This document shows, piece by piece, positions 26,072 through 35,132 of a DNA stretch of 64,000 nucleotides. The stretch is from Kordiimonas sediminis. Its GTDB lineage: Bacteria > Pseudomonadota > Alphaproteobacteria > Sphingomonadales > Kordiimonadaceae. The notes under the pieces are model-generated. The model worked only from the letters and a program-made list of their open reading frames with translations, was not told where the DNA came from and made no database searches. The position numbers and the translations under genes were made by a program. Within the stretch, counting starts at the first letter, position 1. Every line of letters starts with the position of its first letter. The DNA lies in assembly GCF_014656395.1 (NCBI RefSeq), contig NZ_BNCI01000001.1, positions 806,001 through 870,000 on the forward strand, given 5' to 3'.

Positions 26072-27091
26072 ATGACAAGTGTGCCTACAACATCTTTTAT
26101 CCCGGTGATACCCGCCTCTACGCCTGCCGGTGTGGGGGATAGGCCTGCTGCTGATACGGTGTCCGGCACAGATGCCGTCCGTCCAAATTCAGCAGCTCCG
26201 CAATCTGGTGGCAGTACCCAAAACGGCTTAAATCCGTCGTTCCCAGCGGGCACATCAGGGATAGAGGCACAGCTTTTTGGGGCACGCTCTGAAGGGGCCA
26301 GGCCAAACTCCCCCTCCCGAGACAGCTCGGATAGTCGTTCTGCCGTGAACGCACAGTCCAGAGGGGGCAGTAGCGAGAAAAAATCATTACCCGGACAATT
26401 GACGGATGAGGAGAAAGCCCAGGTACAGGCGCTGAAAGCGCGTGACCGTGAAGTCCGTGCCCATGAAGGGGCACATAAAGCTGCAGGTGGTGCATTAACC
26501 GGGGCTGTATCCTATGATTATCAGGTGGGACCAGACGGCAGGCGGTATGCTGTTGGTGGGTCTGTTGATATTGACACCAGCGCAGTTCAGGGTGACCCGG
26601 AAGCCACCATTGCGAAAATGCGGACCGTTCAGGCCGCGGCGCTTGCCCCTGCGAAACCATCCGGACAAGACAGGTCGGTTGCAGCGGCGGCAAGTGCAGC
26701 CATTCGTGCGGCTGAGGCGGAATTAAGTGCACAGGAACCAGAGGACACGGACCCTGCCAGCGAATCAGAGACTTCTGATGCAGGCGGGCCAGAAGAGAGG
26801 ACTAGCCGCGCAGAGGCACCTGTTTCTGGCGATGTTTCTGGCAATGCTGTGGGCGCGGACGCCAGCGACACCGGTAATACTCCCCCCGCTTTTGATCCGG
26901 CATTTAGAGACGGTTTGCCAGCAACGTTTGCCGACAGAGACAGGGGAATTCAATCCTATCAAAATGCTGTTTCTATTGTTGGTGGCCGCGGGGGCACCTC
27001 TGCGGCGTCACTTTTTGCAAATGACGGCCTTTTTGCCGGGGGTGGTGTGGGTGTGCAATCCGATCTGCGCAGTTTTGATGTGCGCGCCTGA
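26072..27091 (+). CDS. SprA-related putative metalloprotease
   Basis: The 339-residue protein has a low-complexity Ser/Pro/Gly-rich first third and a conserved core at about residues 110-215. The core contains KARDREVRAHEGAHKAAGG, with a HExxH-like HEGAH, then YQVGPDGRRYAVGGSVDID and GDPEATIAKMRTVQAAALAPAKPSGQDRSVAA. That core defines the SprA-related putative metalloprotease family; proteolysis is predicted, not shown. The C-terminal 120 residues are disordered and acidic. No signal peptide is evident. Confidence 0.8.
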   Translation: MTSVPTTSFIPVIPASTPAGVGDRPAADTVSGTDAVRPNSAAPQSGGSTQNGLNPSFPAGTSGIEAQLFGARSEGARPNSPSRDSSDSRSAVNAQSRGGSSEKKSLPGQLTDEEKAQVQALKARDREVRAHEGAHKAAGGALTGAVSYDYQVGPDGRRYAVGGSVDIDTSAVQGDPEATIAKMRTVQAAALAPAKPSGQDRSVAAAASAAIRAAEAELSAQEPEDTDPASESETSDAGGPEERTSRAEAPVSGDVSGNAVGADASDTGNTPPAFDPAFRDGLPATFADRDRGIQSYQNAVSIVGGRGGTSAASLFANDGLFAGGGVGVQSDLRSFDVRA

Positions 27092-27136
27092 TATTATGCT
27101 GTTACTGGTGCGCCGCGATTTGCGGGGGCATTATCC

Positions 27137-28204
27137 TTAAAGCTTGACGGCAGACCCAACCGCATCTGAGACGGAGGCGAAGCCTTTTTCTTTCAGAATT
27201 TCTGTTAGTTCTGTTTTTATGTCAGCAACTAGGCTGGGACCGTCATATGCCAGTGCTGAGTATAACTGCACCAGACTGGCGCCGTGTGCGATCTTATCAA
27301 ATGCGTCTGCGCCGGACGAAATGCCCCCAACACCGATTAGCGTTATTTTGCCGCCAGTTGCGCGGTAAATTTGTGCGAGTGTATCGGTTGACAGTTTTTT
27401 AAGAGGGGCACCGGAAAGCCCACCGATCTCTGATTTATGCGCGGAGGTGAGTGTGCTGGGCCGGGTGATGGTTGTGTTGCTGACAATCAGACCGTCAAGT
27501 GCGTTGTCTAAGGCTACGGCGGCAATATCTTTGATGTCTTCTTCAGTCAGGTCAGGGGCAATTTTAACCAGAATGGGAATGCGCTGCATCCCTGCATCCA
27601 TTTTGGCCTGTCTGGCAGCAAGGACACGGGTAACCAAGTCATTCAGGCTATCTCGTGACTGGAGGGCCCGCAGACCTGGTGTGTTGGGGCTGCTGATATT
27701 TACGGTAAAATAATCAGACAGGCCATAAAGTGCCATTATGCCCGTCACATAATCTTCGGTTCTGTCGGTAGCATCCTTGTTCGCACCCACATTGGCGCCG
27801 ACAATACCGCCGGGCCGACGGTTTTTCAGCCGGGCAGTGAAATACTCCAGTCCTTTGTTGTTGAAACCGAAACGGTTGATAACGGCTTTGTCTTCCACAA
27901 GGCGGAACAGGCGCGGTTTGTCGTTTCCTGCCTGTGGTTTCGGGGTAACGGTTCCCGCTTCGACGAAACCAAAGCCGACATTCAGCATAGCGTTTGAAAC
28001 ATCTGCGTTTTTATCAAATCCAGCCGCAAGCCCTACGGGGTTCGGTAGTTTCAGACCAAATACCTGCGTAGACAGGCATGGGTCATCTTTTTGCTTGCTG
28101 GATGGCCCCAGACCGGACTTTAACCCGAATATTGTCAGGTTATGCGCTGTTTCTGCGGACAATGCGCTAAGGATGGGCCGGGCAAGAGGATAAAGATTAA
28201 TCAT
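27137..28204 (-). CDS. pyrD: Dihydroorotate dehydrogenase (quinone), class 2
   Basis: PyrD oxidises dihydroorotate to orotate at the membrane, passing electrons to ubiquinone, in pyrimidine synthesis. The 355-residue length and N-terminal helical extension before SLSTQVFGLKLPNPVGLAAGFDKNADV mark class 2. The catalytic serine lies in VNISSPNTPGLRALQ, and FMN contacts in IGVGGISSGADAF. DUF952 lies upstream, 24 bases away, on the same strand. Confidence 0.96.
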   Translation of the reverse strand: MINLYPLARPILSALSAETAHNLTIFGLKSGLGPSSKQKDDPCLSTQVFGLKLPNPVGLAAGFDKNADVSNAMLNVGFGFVEAGTVTPKPQAGNDKPRLFRLVEDKAVINRFGFNNKGLEYFTARLKNRRPGGIVGANVGANKDATDRTEDYVTGIMALYGLSDYFTVNISSPNTPGLRALQSRDSLNDLVTRVLAARQAKMDAGMQRIPILVKIAPDLTEEDIKDIAAVALDNALDGLIVSNTTITRPSTLTSAHKSEIGGLSGAPLKKLSTDTLAQIYRATGGKITLIGVGGISSGADAFDKIAHGASLVQLYSALAYDGPSLVADIKTELTEILKEKGFASVSDAVGSAVKL

Positions 28205-28228
28205 GCAGCTAATGCCTTGTTTGGTGTA

Positions 28229-28582
28229 TCAGTCAACTAAGTCGTTCGGGATAACAAGGTCGCCATCCTCGGTGCGCTTAATGGGCGCAAACGATGTAAC
28301 CTGTTGTTTTTTCAGCGTGTCATACAGATGAGGAAAAAGCTCTCCCCTTCTGGATTTTTCAGCCTTAAGACTGGATTGTTCAAACGCTACCACCGGGAAA
28401 GCCGCGACAATAATCTTGGCACAATCTGAAAAATGGGCATCAAGTGTGCCAGCCAGCTGGTCACGGTAAGACAAATGGATGAATCCATCCTGTTTGTCAT
28501 TGGCAGAGCCGTCAAAAACACCCTTTGATACAAAGGTTTCCCATTCGGACGGTCTGAAGATTTTATAGACTGTTTTATGCAT
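28229..28582 (-). CDS. DUF952 family protein
   Basis: The 117-residue protein has the DUF952 signature: VYKIFRPSEWETFVSKGVFDGSANDKQDGFIHLSYRDQ at the N-terminus and GELFPHLYDTL in the C-terminal half. The fold has been compared with ADP-ribosyltransferase-like proteins, but no activity is established. It is followed by pyrD after 24 bases and is probably co-transcribed with it. Confidence 0.85.
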   Translation of the reverse strand: MHKTVYKIFRPSEWETFVSKGVFDGSANDKQDGFIHLSYRDQLAGTLDAHFSDCAKIIVAAFPVVAFEQSSLKAEKSRRGELFPHLYDTLKKQQVTSFAPIKRTEDGDLVIPNDLVD

Positions 28583-28650
28583 ATACTCTGATTACTCAGA
28601 CTTGTAAGCGTGCGCAATAGTCTTCTGAAACTTTCAGGCCGAGACGCGCC

Positions 28651-29040
28651 CTAGTTCGCCTGGCTCTCTGTGTCCGGATGTGGGGTGTCGAACGCCAGGG
28701 TTTCTATTTTACAGGGCATGCCAGCCCGGGTTGTAATGTCATGGATAGTGGTACAAATCATACCGTTTGTAGGCGTGTAGGTGAAATACTGATGGTATTT
28801 AAGTTGGGGACAAAACCCTTTGATGGTCATCAAAATGTCTGGGGCGTTTTTCATACTAAAACGCACTAAACGGTCGGTTTCCACAGTGTAGGACATAACA
28901 CGCTCTGTATCCATGCACATCAGTTCTTCCCGCTGCACCAGTGCAGGTTCCTCAGCAAGTAGAAGGGTTGCGGGCATGAGGGTACAAAGGAGCCCGGCGC
29001 TTGTGCGGAATGTCAACTGTATGTGTTTTTTCATAAGCAT
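28651..29040 (-). CDS. Small secreted protein of unknown function
   Basis: A signal peptide of about 29 residues ends LLLA, and the mature part is about 100 residues. It contains four cysteines (CMDTE, CPQLK, CTTIHD, CKIET) that could form two disulfides in the periplasm. I do not recognise a family. A second ATG at 29034 is an equally good start. Confidence 0.6.
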   Translation of the reverse strand: MLMKKHIQLTFRTSAGLLCTLMPATLLLAEEPALVQREELMCMDTERVMSYTVETDRLVRFSMKNAPDILMTIKGFCPQLKYHQYFTYTPTNGMICTTIHDITTRAGMPCKIETLAFDTPHPDTESQAN

Positions 29041-29203
29041 GAGTGTATGAAACCTAAAATGAATGAAATATGAACGGTCCCTGTTTTGATTTAACTGCTA
29101 CACCTTGTATTACCGGCAGGATGTGACAATATCTTAGCATGAGAATAAGAATAAAAGGCGGGTTTTGGGCCTGCCTGTGACAGTAAAGTGGCAGGAATAA
29201 AAC

Positions 29204-30226
29204 ATGCTTCACGAAGTTTGGTTGTGGATCAAAGAAAAAATTGCTCTCGGTTTTCAGCGTCTGGGTGCTGCTCTGCGCCGGTTATGGCGTTTTTTCCTTG
29301 GATATCTTGCAACTGTTTCAGGCTCCACCTGGCGCAAAGTTGCCGTTGCACTGCCTGTCTTATTCTTTCTTTATATCCTGATTGGCATGGCCATTAGTTA
29401 CAGGGTTGATGACCGTCTGTATGTAAACACAGCACAGGACAGCGGTGCGCCCCAGACGGTTGCAACGGTTATTTATCTTGTTGAAAGAGAAGCAAAACTG
29501 AATAACTGGACCGCAAATGACCCGGTCTTTCTGCCGGGTTGGTGGCTTGATAATACACCCAATTTCCAAAAAGGTATTCTGGGGGCTTTGTCGCGCTTCA
29601 CGTTTGAGCTTCGGGACCAGATTGGTCGCACCCGCGGGTCCAGCGCAGTAGATGTGGATATTGAAAAAGCTGCAGGGAACCTGTCGAAGGAACCGGATCG
29701 CTGGATCATGGACTTCTCCACATCTTTGTTGCCGACAACACCGTCTGATGCGTACTTTCGGGAAGGGGCGCGCCAACTGACATCCTATGTTGAACGGCTG
29801 AAGCGGGGTGATGCTGTCTATGAAACCCGCGGCGACAATCTGCTTGCGACTTTTGACCGGATTGCTCTTGATCTGGGCGCGTCGTCAGCGGCTCTTGAAA
29901 GCTATATTGAAGATAATGCAGGCGGTGTGTTGCCGGACCGCGGTGCAGACGACCTATTTTATCAGATCAAAGGGCAGGTTTATGCTTACTCACTGCTCCT
30001 GCGGGCGCTGAAACATGACTTTTCCGGTGTTATTGAGGATAAAGACCTGGGCAAAGTCTATGATCAGTTGATCGTCTCGATGGATGCGGCGGCAAGTCTT
30101 GACCCGCTGGTTGTCACCAATGGGTCCATAGACGGTATGCTGGCAAACCATTTGGCGATGCAGGGTTTCTATCTTTTGCGGGCCCGCACACAGATACGGG
30201 AAGTGTCAAACATCCTCCTGAAATAG
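29204..30226 (+). CDS. DUF2333 family membrane-anchored protein
   Basis: The 340-residue protein has one transmembrane helix near 48-66 (VAVALPVLFFLYILIGMAI) followed by a large periplasmic domain. FLPGWWLDNTPNFQKGILGALSRF and the C-terminal LVVTNGSIDGMLANHLAMQGFYLLRAR fit the DUF2333 family, whose role is unknown. AGGA lies before the ATG. A universal stress protein gene follows after about 57 bases. Confidence 0.75.
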   Translation: MLHEVWLWIKEKIALGFQRLGAALRRLWRFFLGYLATVSGSTWRKVAVALPVLFFLYILIGMAISYRVDDRLYVNTAQDSGAPQTVATVIYLVEREAKLNNWTANDPVFLPGWWLDNTPNFQKGILGALSRFTFELRDQIGRTRGSSAVDVDIEKAAGNLSKEPDRWIMDFSTSLLPTTPSDAYFREGARQLTSYVERLKRGDAVYETRGDNLLATFDRIALDLGASSAALESYIEDNAGGVLPDRGADDLFYQIKGQVYAYSLLLRALKHDFSGVIEDKDLGKVYDQLIVSMDAAASLDPLVVTNGSIDGMLANHLAMQGFYLLRARTQIREVSNILLK

Positions 30227-30283
30227 CAAATTGACGCCGTATTTCTGCTTGCAAGCATGGGCTTTGACTGTCACTGTAATTGC

Positions 30284-30808
30284 ATGATGGATACCGACCA
30301 AATTTCAGAAGATGGCATCCACCGCCCTATTCGGAAGATTAGCAAGCGGCGGCGGAACCTGCTTGTCGTCGTTGACGGATCCCCGGAATCAAAGGTAGCG
30401 ATACGGTTTGCGGCGGCGCGGGCGTCCCATATTACCGGGGGCGGCCTTATTCTGTTCCATTGTATCCGGCCAGGAGAGTTTCAGCACTGGGTCGCTGTTG
30501 CTGATCGCATGCGGGAAGAAGCACAGGAAGAAGCGCGGCTGCTGATGGATGACGTGGCGGAACGTCTCTATAATTACTGTGGCGTTCGTCCTGAAATTGT
30601 TATCCGTGAAGGGGACCCGAAAGAAGAGCTGAAGAAATATATGGATGCAACGTCCGATATTTTTGGTCTTGTTCTGGGGGCCGGGCCAGAAGGTGACCCC
30701 GGGCCGCTTGTGGATTATTTCGCACACCAACATACAGGGGAACTATCATGCCCGGTTATGTTGATACCCGGCACCATGACGTATGATCAGGTAGACGAAA
30801 TGGCATAA
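30284..30808 (+). CDS. Universal stress protein (UspA) domain protein
   Basis: The single UspA domain starts NLLVVVDGSPESKVAIRFAAARAS and has an ATP-type nucleotide loop GAGPEGDPGPLVDYFAHQHTGELSCPVMLIP. A basic 25-residue N-terminus precedes it. I chose the ATG at 30284; ATGs at 30257 and 30287 are alternatives, and none has a Shine-Dalgarno sequence. Its regulatory target is unknown. Confidence 0.8.
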   Translation: MMDTDQISEDGIHRPIRKISKRRRNLLVVVDGSPESKVAIRFAAARASHITGGGLILFHCIRPGEFQHWVAVADRMREEAQEEARLLMDDVAERLYNYCGVRPEIVIREGDPKEELKKYMDATSDIFGLVLGAGPEGDPGPLVDYFAHQHTGELSCPVMLIPGTMTYDQVDEMA

Positions 30809-30863
30809 GCCATGCGTGGGTGCCTTGGGTTCTTTCGCTTCTTTTAGCTTTTCCCTTAGTTCT

Positions 30864-31739
30864 TCAGTCTTTCACCGCGTTCCATAGGGCTTGCAACCCC
30901 TGTTCATAGGATGGATAGCGCAGCCTAATATTCAGGACTTCTTTGATCTTGGTGTTTCGTACGCGTTTGCTTTCTGCGTAAAAGCTTTTTGCCATGGGAC
31001 TAAGGTCTGCATCTTCGAAGGCAACTTCTTCCGGCGGCGCAACTCCCATCAGGTTCGCAGCATATAGGATAACATCCTGTGGCGGGGCGGGCGCATCATC
31101 GGCAAGATTAAAGACTGTGGAAGGCGCACCACTTGTCATTGCAGCGAGAACAGTCTGGGCAATATCCTCTACGTGGATGCGGCTGAACAGTTGCCCTTCT
31201 TTAATTACTCGTCTCGCACGACCTTTTTGAATGGTTGTAATGGCATTGCGGCCGGGACCATATATGCCAGCCAGTCTGAAAATGTGACATACTGAGCCAA
31301 CGCTGCTTGCAAATTCAGACCAGTCCTTTTCTGCATGTACGCGCCGTATCCCACGGTCAAGCGAAGGGGTAGGCAGGGTTTCTTCATCTACCCATCCCCC
31401 ATCATGATTGCCGTATACATTCGTGCTGGACAGGTACCCAATCCATGAAAGGTCGCTGCATTGCTGTAATAAAGGCTGGTAGGTGTCGTAGGCAGGATCT
31501 CCGTCGACGGACGGTGGGACAGAGACCAAACAGTGGGTTACTGGCGTGCCCGTTGGCATACTACCGAACGGAACGGGGACAAGTCCTGCGTCTTTAAGCT
31601 GCTGTTGTTTTTCCGAAGACCGATATGTGGCAGAAACCAGCCAACCAGCGGACAGTGCCAGCGCAGCCACGTAGCCCGCGCTATAGCCGGGGCCAATGAT
31701 AAACAGATGTTGTGGGTCTTGTGCGCTGGTATTCGTCAT
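30864..31739 (-). CDS. NAD(P)-binding SDR-family epimerase-like protein
   Basis: The 291-residue protein starts with the dinucleotide motif FIIGPGYSAGYVAALALSAGW and carries SSTNVYGNHDGGWVDEET and LAGIYGPGRNAI, the pattern of extended SDR nucleotide-sugar-epimerase-like proteins such as YeeZ. The usual YxxxK is replaced by a histidine segment (RVHAEKDW), so catalysis of a standard epimerase is doubtful. Function unknown. Confidence 0.75.
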   Translation of the reverse strand: MTNTSAQDPQHLFIIGPGYSAGYVAALALSAGWLVSATYRSSEKQQQLKDAGLVPVPFGSMPTGTPVTHCLVSVPPSVDGDPAYDTYQPLLQQCSDLSWIGYLSSTNVYGNHDGGWVDEETLPTPSLDRGIRRVHAEKDWSEFASSVGSVCHIFRLAGIYGPGRNAITTIQKGRARRVIKEGQLFSRIHVEDIAQTVLAAMTSGAPSTVFNLADDAPAPPQDVILYAANLMGVAPPEEVAFEDADLSPMAKSFYAESKRVRNTKIKEVLNIRLRYPSYEQGLQALWNAVKD

Positions 31740-31792
31740 TATTGTGTGGTCCTGCCTTGAAATTGCCTCATGAAAACGGCACAGTCGCCGCC

Positions 31793-32614
31793 ATGCAAAC
31801 TCTCATTAAGATATTCTCTTTTATTCTGATTTCCAGTACCAGCATGCAAGTTGCTGCATTTGATGGTGACCAGAACATCAAAGAGGCTGAAAAGCGTTAT
31901 GCTGACTGTATGGCGCTGGCACAAAATTCCCCTGATAAAGGCATTGCGCTTGCCCTGGAATGGCAGACAGAAGGTGCAGGCGTTCCCGCACGGCACTGCG
32001 AGGCTGTGGGACTGTATCATCTTGGCGAATTTGCGGAGGCCGCTATCCGACTGGATCAGTTAGTCGAAGACATTCGCACCGGTCGCCAAATGCCAATCAA
32101 CGACGGTAAACGCATGGTTGGCGGCGCGCTCCTTCTGGCCGATATGTATGATCAGGCTGCGAATGCGTGGTTGATGGCAAATGAAATTACCCGGGCTGAA
32201 ACGGCAATTGATAATGCCTTGTCGCTGGTACCCGAGACGTCAACCCAGGCACAAACATATCTTATTGATCGGGCGCGGATTGCGGCTTTTGACGGTGATT
32301 ATGCACTTGCTTATGCAGACCTGCAAAAGGTGTATGAGATGAACTCCGGCCGGGCAGATATTCTTTTGTTTCTTGCCAGTGCCGCCCGCAGTTTGAATTA
32401 TCTGGATGAAGCCAGAGCCGCGCTGACAACTTATTTGTCAGTGTATAGTGATGACCCGACCGCCCATCTGGAAATGGGTAACCTGGAACATGAAACAGGT
32501 AATCTGGCAGCCGCACGTCAAAGCTGGTTAAAAGTGTTGCGCTTACAGGAAGCCGGCCCGGACGCAGAGGCTGCGCGCCACAATCTGGAAAAAATGGACC
32601 TTAAACCAGAATAG
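31793..32614 (+). CDS. Secreted TPR repeat protein
   Basis: From the ATG at 31793 there is a clear signal peptide (MQTLIKIFSFILISSTSMQVAAF) and then about six TPR-like helical pairs. Examples are ADMYDQAANAWLMANEITRAETAIDNAL, YALAYADLQKVYEMNSGRADI and TAHLEMGNLEHETGNLAAARQSW. The frame is open back to 31712, but that part overlaps the divergent SDR gene and lacks a signal. TPR proteins scaffold protein complexes; the partner is unknown. Confidence 0.75.
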   Translation: MQTLIKIFSFILISSTSMQVAAFDGDQNIKEAEKRYADCMALAQNSPDKGIALALEWQTEGAGVPARHCEAVGLYHLGEFAEAAIRLDQLVEDIRTGRQMPINDGKRMVGGALLLADMYDQAANAWLMANEITRAETAIDNALSLVPETSTQAQTYLIDRARIAAFDGDYALAYADLQKVYEMNSGRADILLFLASAARSLNYLDEARAALTTYLSVYSDDPTAHLEMGNLEHETGNLAAARQSWLKVLRLQEAGPDAEAARHNLEKMDLKPE

Positions 32615-32655
32615 GCAGACTGTGCTGGTTGTCCTGAGATCCGAAGGCAGAGTCT

Positions 32656-34380
32656 TTAAAGCTTCAGCGTTGCTTCATATAAATCAGGCAAGTTATTTTC
32701 AAAGAGGATGGCATCGCCTTTACGTGCATTTTCGCGCACCCATGCTTCTGCATCTTCCTGCTTATCAAATGTCAGTACCATAACGGGCTGTTCTGCTTTT
32801 TCTGCGTCCCCGTCCTTGATCCCTTCGATAAAGCTGGGGATACGGTCAGGTGTGACAACAACAGCAATGTCTGCATGGCGTGCAGCAAATTTTCCGACGT
32901 CATAGTGATCACTACTGTGTCTGTCGCCTAATTCCACCATGCCCGGGGTGACGAGAATGCGCCTGCCGCCTTCTTCTTTAAGCACAGAAAGCACTTCAAG
33001 TGCGGCCTTAAACCCGACCGGGTTTGAGTTATAGGCATCATTAATGATGGTTGGCTGGCCCGGTGTCTTTGTTACCTCTAGCCGGTAGCGGATTTGCGGT
33101 ACGCTTCTAAGCGCCCCTTTAATCGCAGACCACGGCAGACCTATTTCGCGTGCGGTTGCAGCGGCGATGGCGATGTTCCCTGCCTGATGCGTGCCGTATA
33201 GCGGGGCAACCAGTGTTTCTGTTTCGCCGTCAGTTTCAATGGTTATATGAATGCCGTCCTTATCCATTGTAATATCACGGATCGCAACATCCCCCGATGC
33301 GCCAACGCTGATATAGGGGCCGGGTCGGTCATGACACTGGGTATTCAGGAGGTCAGCAGGAATAGCATCTTTGCTGATGACTGTCTTGCCGTTTCGGGCA
33401 AAGGCATGCTCTGCCATTTCAAATTTGGCTCGTGCAACAGTTTCCAGCGTCTTGAACCGTTCGTAGTGGGCGGCGCCAACGGCGGTGATCACGCCGAGGT
33501 CAGGCGGCGCCAGACGGCACAGGCGGGTTATAGACCCGGGGCCGTAAGCCCCCATCTCGACGATGAAATATTTATGATCCGGTTTTAGCTGTTCCCGGAT
33601 CACGCGGGTAATCCCCATGTCGGTATTAACGCTGCCAGGCGTGGCAAGAGTAGGGGCCGCAGCATCCAGAATATGTGACAGGATATGTTTGGTTGACGTT
33701 TTGCCAAAAGACCCGGTGATGCCAATGATATACGGGTTCAGGCTTGCCAGCTTGTCGACCGCTTCCTGCCGAAACTTTGCTTTTACCCGTTCTTCGGCAG
33801 GCTCCAGAATTTTATTGGACAGCACCAAGACATAGGGCACAGCCTGGGTCATGACAAGCAGCCACAGAGCTATCAGGCTTAGCCGCCAGTCATAGTCAGT
33901 TGCGATAAAATCAATACTGTTGACGTCAATGGAAACACCGTAATTTGTGCCAATCGGGGCAAGGCTTGTGACAGTAAGGCCAAGGGCAATAAGGCCAAAA
34001 CCCAAGGCGACAAAAACGGTTAGAATACGTTTCACCCGCGTTGTTACAACAAGTGGTTTTTTGCTGTGGCTGCGGCCCTTGCGCGACATGTAAATACCGT
34101 GCCCTATGCCCAGTAGCAGAAGAGGTAAAGACCCAACCGCATAGGGGCTCATTCCTTCGATCTGCGTCAGGGTTGCGACGAGCGCGGCCAAAATAAACCA
34201 CAGACTGGCACGGGTATCAAAAGCCCGTTTGTCCCGAAGCCACATAAGGAAACGCTTGCCATCATACTCTTCCTGTTGGAAGAACATCATATATGTCAGG
34301 GCTCGTTCCAACAGGAACCACACCAAAAGCGGGGTTGTGATTGCCAAAATGACAGGGTCTATCGGCAGATTAAATTGCAC
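32656..34380 (-). CDS. Membrane-anchored MurF-like Mur ligase
   Basis: This 574-residue protein joins an N-terminal membrane domain to a Mur ligase. About five transmembrane helices lie at roughly 9-25, 58-75, 83-97, 118-140 and 166-186. The Mur ATP loop GITGSFGKTSTK (220-231) is complete, and MurF-like NDAYNSNPVGFKAALEVL is in the C-terminal half. MurF normally is a soluble enzyme of about 460 residues adding D-Ala-D-Ala to UDP-MurNAc-tripeptide. It starts at GTG, 2 bases after an alpha/beta hydrolase, itself overlapping a Ddl-like ligase. The substrate is unknown. Confidence 0.75.
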   Translation of the reverse strand: MQFNLPIDPVILAITTPLLVWFLLERALTYMMFFQQEEYDGKRFLMWLRDKRAFDTRASLWFILAALVATLTQIEGMSPYAVGSLPLLLLGIGHGIYMSRKGRSHSKKPLVVTTRVKRILTVFVALGFGLIALGLTVTSLAPIGTNYGVSIDVNSIDFIATDYDWRLSLIALWLLVMTQAVPYVLVLSNKILEPAEERVKAKFRQEAVDKLASLNPYIIGITGSFGKTSTKHILSHILDAAAPTLATPGSVNTDMGITRVIREQLKPDHKYFIVEMGAYGPGSITRLCRLAPPDLGVITAVGAAHYERFKTLETVARAKFEMAEHAFARNGKTVISKDAIPADLLNTQCHDRPGPYISVGASGDVAIRDITMDKDGIHITIETDGETETLVAPLYGTHQAGNIAIAAATAREIGLPWSAIKGALRSVPQIRYRLEVTKTPGQPTIINDAYNSNPVGFKAALEVLSVLKEEGGRRILVTPGMVELGDRHSSDHYDVGKFAARHADIAVVVTPDRIPSFIEGIKDGDAEKAEQPVMVLTFDKQEDAEAWVRENARKGDAILFENNLPDLYEATLKL

Positions 34381-34382
34381 GG

Positions 34383-35126
34383 TTATGGCTCCAGAAAGTC
34401 TCGAATAAGGGCTTCACATTGATAGGTGCCGCGGGAAAGAATGTCCAGATGGCCAAAGCCTGCCAATTCTTCATAGCGGCCATTTGGTAGCGCAGCAGCA
34501 TATTTCTGGCCAATTTCAGGCGGCGTTTCCGTATCTTCCGATCCGTAAATCAGTAGAACCGGTGCGGTGACAGAAGCTGCGACAGATGTCAGGTTTTCGC
34601 TGACAACGCGGACAAAGGTTGGGCGCAGGGCACCGGCAGCCTTATAATCACGGCTGCCAAACTTATTGCGAAAACGTTCGGTAAAAGTCGTGCCAAACAC
34701 CTTATCTGCAAAACGCGCCAGTTTGCCCAGTATCTTGATGGCAGTAGACCGGATCTTCATTCTAACAGTCTTTGTGCGCGGAATACCTGCGCCAGCAATC
34801 AGGATGACGGCTTTTACCAGATCAGGATGACGTGCTGCCAGCTGGATTGAAACCCTGCCGCCAAAACTGTGGCCAATGAAGATATGTTTCATGGGACCCA
34901 GTGCGCGTACCTGTTCTGCCAGGGCGTCCGCATAGTCTTCTGTGCCGGCGCCGTCAGCCAGTTTGGGCGTTTTACCAAACCCCGGCTGGTCATATAGGCG
35001 GTGTTGGCCATCCCGTGCAAAAAGGCGCATTAAGCGATCAAGGCTTGTGTGATCCTGCCCCCAGCCGTGGAGCCAAATGTGGGACTGTCCGTCCGTGCCT
35101 GAATGTGTATGATACCATTCAGCCAT
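34383..35126 (-). CDS. Alpha/beta-hydrolase
   Basis: The 247-residue protein has the canonical triad. The nucleophile elbow GHSFGG has Ser 87, an acid lies in LLIYGSEDTETP, and the His is in LAGFGHLDIL. The oxyanion region is WLHGWGQDHTS. There is no signal peptide, so it is cytoplasmic. It starts 6 bases after the Ddl-like stop and ends 2 bases before the Mur-ligase-like start, so the three form an operon. An esterase or amidase acting on the ligase product is inferred. Confidence 0.85.
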   Translation of the reverse strand: MAEWYHTHSGTDGQSHIWLHGWGQDHTSLDRLMRLFARDGQHRLYDQPGFGKTPKLADGAGTEDYADALAEQVRALGPMKHIFIGHSFGGRVSIQLAARHPDLVKAVILIAGAGIPRTKTVRMKIRSTAIKILGKLARFADKVFGTTFTERFRNKFGSRDYKAAGALRPTFVRVVSENLTSVAASVTAPVLLIYGSEDTETPPEIGQKYAAALPNGRYEELAGFGHLDILSRGTYQCEALIRDFLEP

Positions 35127-35132
35127 AGCCGC